A stretch of 24,958 nucleotides of DNA, from assembly GCA_003645845.1 (NCBI GenBank), contig QNCV01000002.1, forward strand, positions 1 to 24,958. The letters are read 5' to 3'. This document shows, in pieces, positions 24,933 through 24,958 of this stretch. This stretch comes from Fidelibacterota bacterium. Its GTDB lineage: Bacteria > Fidelibacterota > UBA2242. Position numbers and translations under genes: made by a program. The notes below the pieces were generated by a model that was given only the letters and a program-made list of their open reading frames with translations, did no database searches and was not told where the DNA came from. The first letter of the stretch is position 1. The number at the start of each line of letters is the position of its first letter.

Positions 24933-24958
24933 ATGGATTACAATATCAGAGATATAAA
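24933..24958 (+). CDS. Start of a further gene, cut by the window edge
   Basis: ATG 24933 follows GGAG by eight bases and opens MDYNIRDI before the window ends. Two earlier ATGs (24920, 24929) hit a stop at once. The first residues recall the start of S-adenosylhomocysteine hydrolase (often xDYDIKDIxLA), which would tie in with B12-dependent methionine synthesis, but eight residues are too few to name it. An ABC permease is equally possible by position. Confidence 0.45.

Noticed and set aside
1..24958. CRISPR arrays, insertion sequences, tRNA or rRNA genes
   Set aside because: I found no regularly spaced repeats, transposase-like frames, terminal inverted repeats or tRNA cloverleaf patterns.

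Overview
The window looks like a chromosomal segment from an uncultured bacterium of the FCB/Fibrobacterota-Chlorobiota-Bacteroidota neighbourhood (for example Neomarinimicrobiota, Calditrichota, KSB1 or Cloacimonadota). Three things point there: a C25-family PorU-like peptidase together with a protein ending in a 'YPNPFN' type IX secretion (T9SS) sorting tail, several TonB-dependent receptors, and moderate GC. Clear Shine-Dalgarno sites and textbook TTGACA/TATATT-type promoters argue against Bacteroidota proper. The phylum is inferred, not proven.

Left half (1-10,699, all minus strand): one tightly packed, mostly housekeeping operon. In transcription order it holds a type II (archaeal-style) GAPDH-like protein, an MBL-fold hydrolase, tilS, hpt, ftsH, folP, dacA (c-di-AMP synthase) and a PorU/C25 peptidase that runs off the left edge. 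Several genes overlap by 4 or 14 bases, which suggests translational coupling.

Middle (10,779-14,503, minus strand): a vitamin B12-controlled uptake unit. A sigma70-like promoter is followed by a recognisable cobalamin riboswitch, a BtuB-like TonB receptor, a beta-propeller protein carrying a T9SS tail, and a hairpin terminator. The propeller resembles in role the BtuG proteins of Bacteroides, but its export route is different.

Right half (14,626-24,958, plus strand): a divergent operon with its own strong promoter and an operator-like palindrome over the start site. It encodes a metallophosphoesterase lipoprotein, a GntR/UTRA repressor, a PurM/AIR-synthase-like protein that I think resembles alpha-ribazole kinase CblS, an ADP-ribosylglycohydrolase-family protein with an apparently non-canonical start codon, two BtuB-like TonB receptors, a beta-propeller lipoprotein, a BtuF-like binding lipoprotein, and the first codons of another gene.

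Taken together, 10.8-25 kb reads as a two-armed corrinoid acquisition locus. One arm is controlled by B12 through a riboswitch. The other is controlled by a GntR regulator and couples outer-membrane import to intracellular enzymes that could handle the alpha-ribosyl nucleotide loop of cobamides. This second arm is the best candidate for an undescribed system in the window.
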